Shown here piece by piece: positions 4,879-5,025 of a DNA stretch of 5,025 nucleotides. The notes below the pieces were generated by a model, which was not told the origin of the DNA, did not search any database, and saw nothing but the letters and a program-made list of their open reading frames with translations. Position 1 is the stretch's first letter. Each line of letters starts with the position of its first letter. The position numbers were made by a program, and so were the translations under genes. The stretch is from Deltaproteobacteria bacterium RBG_13_49_15 (GTDB lineage Bacteria; Desulfobacterota; Desulfobacteria; Desulfobacterales; UBA2156), in contig MGQD01000137.1 in NCBI GenBank assembly GCA_001797695.1, positions 10,383-15,407 on the forward strand. Direction: 5' to 3'.

Positions 4879-5025
4879 CTATTTTTGATGGCAGGCGGTG
4901 CAGGTTAAAGGACCGGATTTTTCGCCGGCTGACTTTTTCTCACGATGGCATTTGATACAACTTTTATTCATCACCTCTTTTGGGGTGAGCTTCTTCTGGC
5001 TCTTGAATTCCTGGATCGCTCCTGA
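4879..5025 (-). CDS. Cytochrome c3-family (class III multihaem) protein, C-terminal part
   Basis: Only the last 48 residues lie in the window; the reading frame runs open to its edge, so the start and signal peptide are missing. Two c-type haem-binding motifs are visible, CIKCH and CTACH, 19 residues apart by their first cysteines, within a lysine-rich stretch ending CHQK just before the stop. This spacing and the C-terminal CxxCH a few residues from the end are typical of the last two haems of tetrahaem cytochrome c3 and its relatives, which carry low-potential electrons in the periplasm. The stop at 4879 lies 11 bases before the start of the flavoprotein-ArsC fusion, whose ribosome binding site abuts the stop codon. 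The total number of haems cannot be known from this fragment. Confidence 0.88.
   Translation of the reverse strand, partial: SGAIQEFKSQKKLTPKEVMNKSCIKCHREKKSAGEKSGPLTCTACHQK

Overview
The window looks like part of a chromosome from an anaerobic, probably sulfate-reducing bacterium of the Desulfobacterota (deltaproteobacterial) type. This rests on gene content: the end of a class III multihaem cytochrome c, a rubredoxin next to a rubredoxin:oxygen oxidoreductase-type flavodiiron protein, a small [4Fe-4S] ferredoxin, and a HEAT-repeat protein that resembles a family I associate with sulfate reducers. The genus cannot be decided from the sequence.

All seven genes lie on the minus strand, so transcription runs from high to low coordinates. 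The order is: cytochrome c3-family C-terminus (4879-5025, cut by the window edge); a fusion of an FMN-dependent flavodoxin-like oxidoreductase with a low-molecular-weight phosphatase/arsenate reductase domain (3893-4867); a 306-bp intergenic region (3587-3892) with a candidate promoter and a 127-bp imperfect foldback; rubredoxin (3425-3586); a 145-bp gap with a strong 13-bp hairpin; the flavodiiron protein FprA/ROO (2086-3279); ferredoxin (1878-2069); a HEAT-repeat protein (1195-1863); a 137-bp gap with a weak candidate terminator; and a P1/DmpA-family (S58) peptidase (86-1057). Bases 1-85 hold no gene I can support.

The core of the window is a rubredoxin-flavodiiron protein pair. In sulfate reducers such pairs reduce O2 to water (or NO to N2O), with rubredoxin as electron donor, and so protect the anaerobe from oxidative or nitrosative stress. 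The tightly packed ferredoxin and HEAT genes downstream suggest one rub-roo-fd-HEAT transcription unit. The cytochrome and the flavoprotein-ArsC fusion form a separate, apparently translationally coupled upstream unit that also concerns redox chemistry. The P1 peptidase is functionally unrelated as far as can be seen.

The least ordinary observations are the flavodoxin-ArsC fusion with an incomplete iron-sulfur-flavoprotein cysteine motif, the 127-bp foldback in the probable rubredoxin leader, the perfect hairpin between rubredoxin and fprA, and a hairpin that would sequester the only strong Shine-Dalgarno sequence near the HEAT gene start. I see no clear evidence of a wholly new system.
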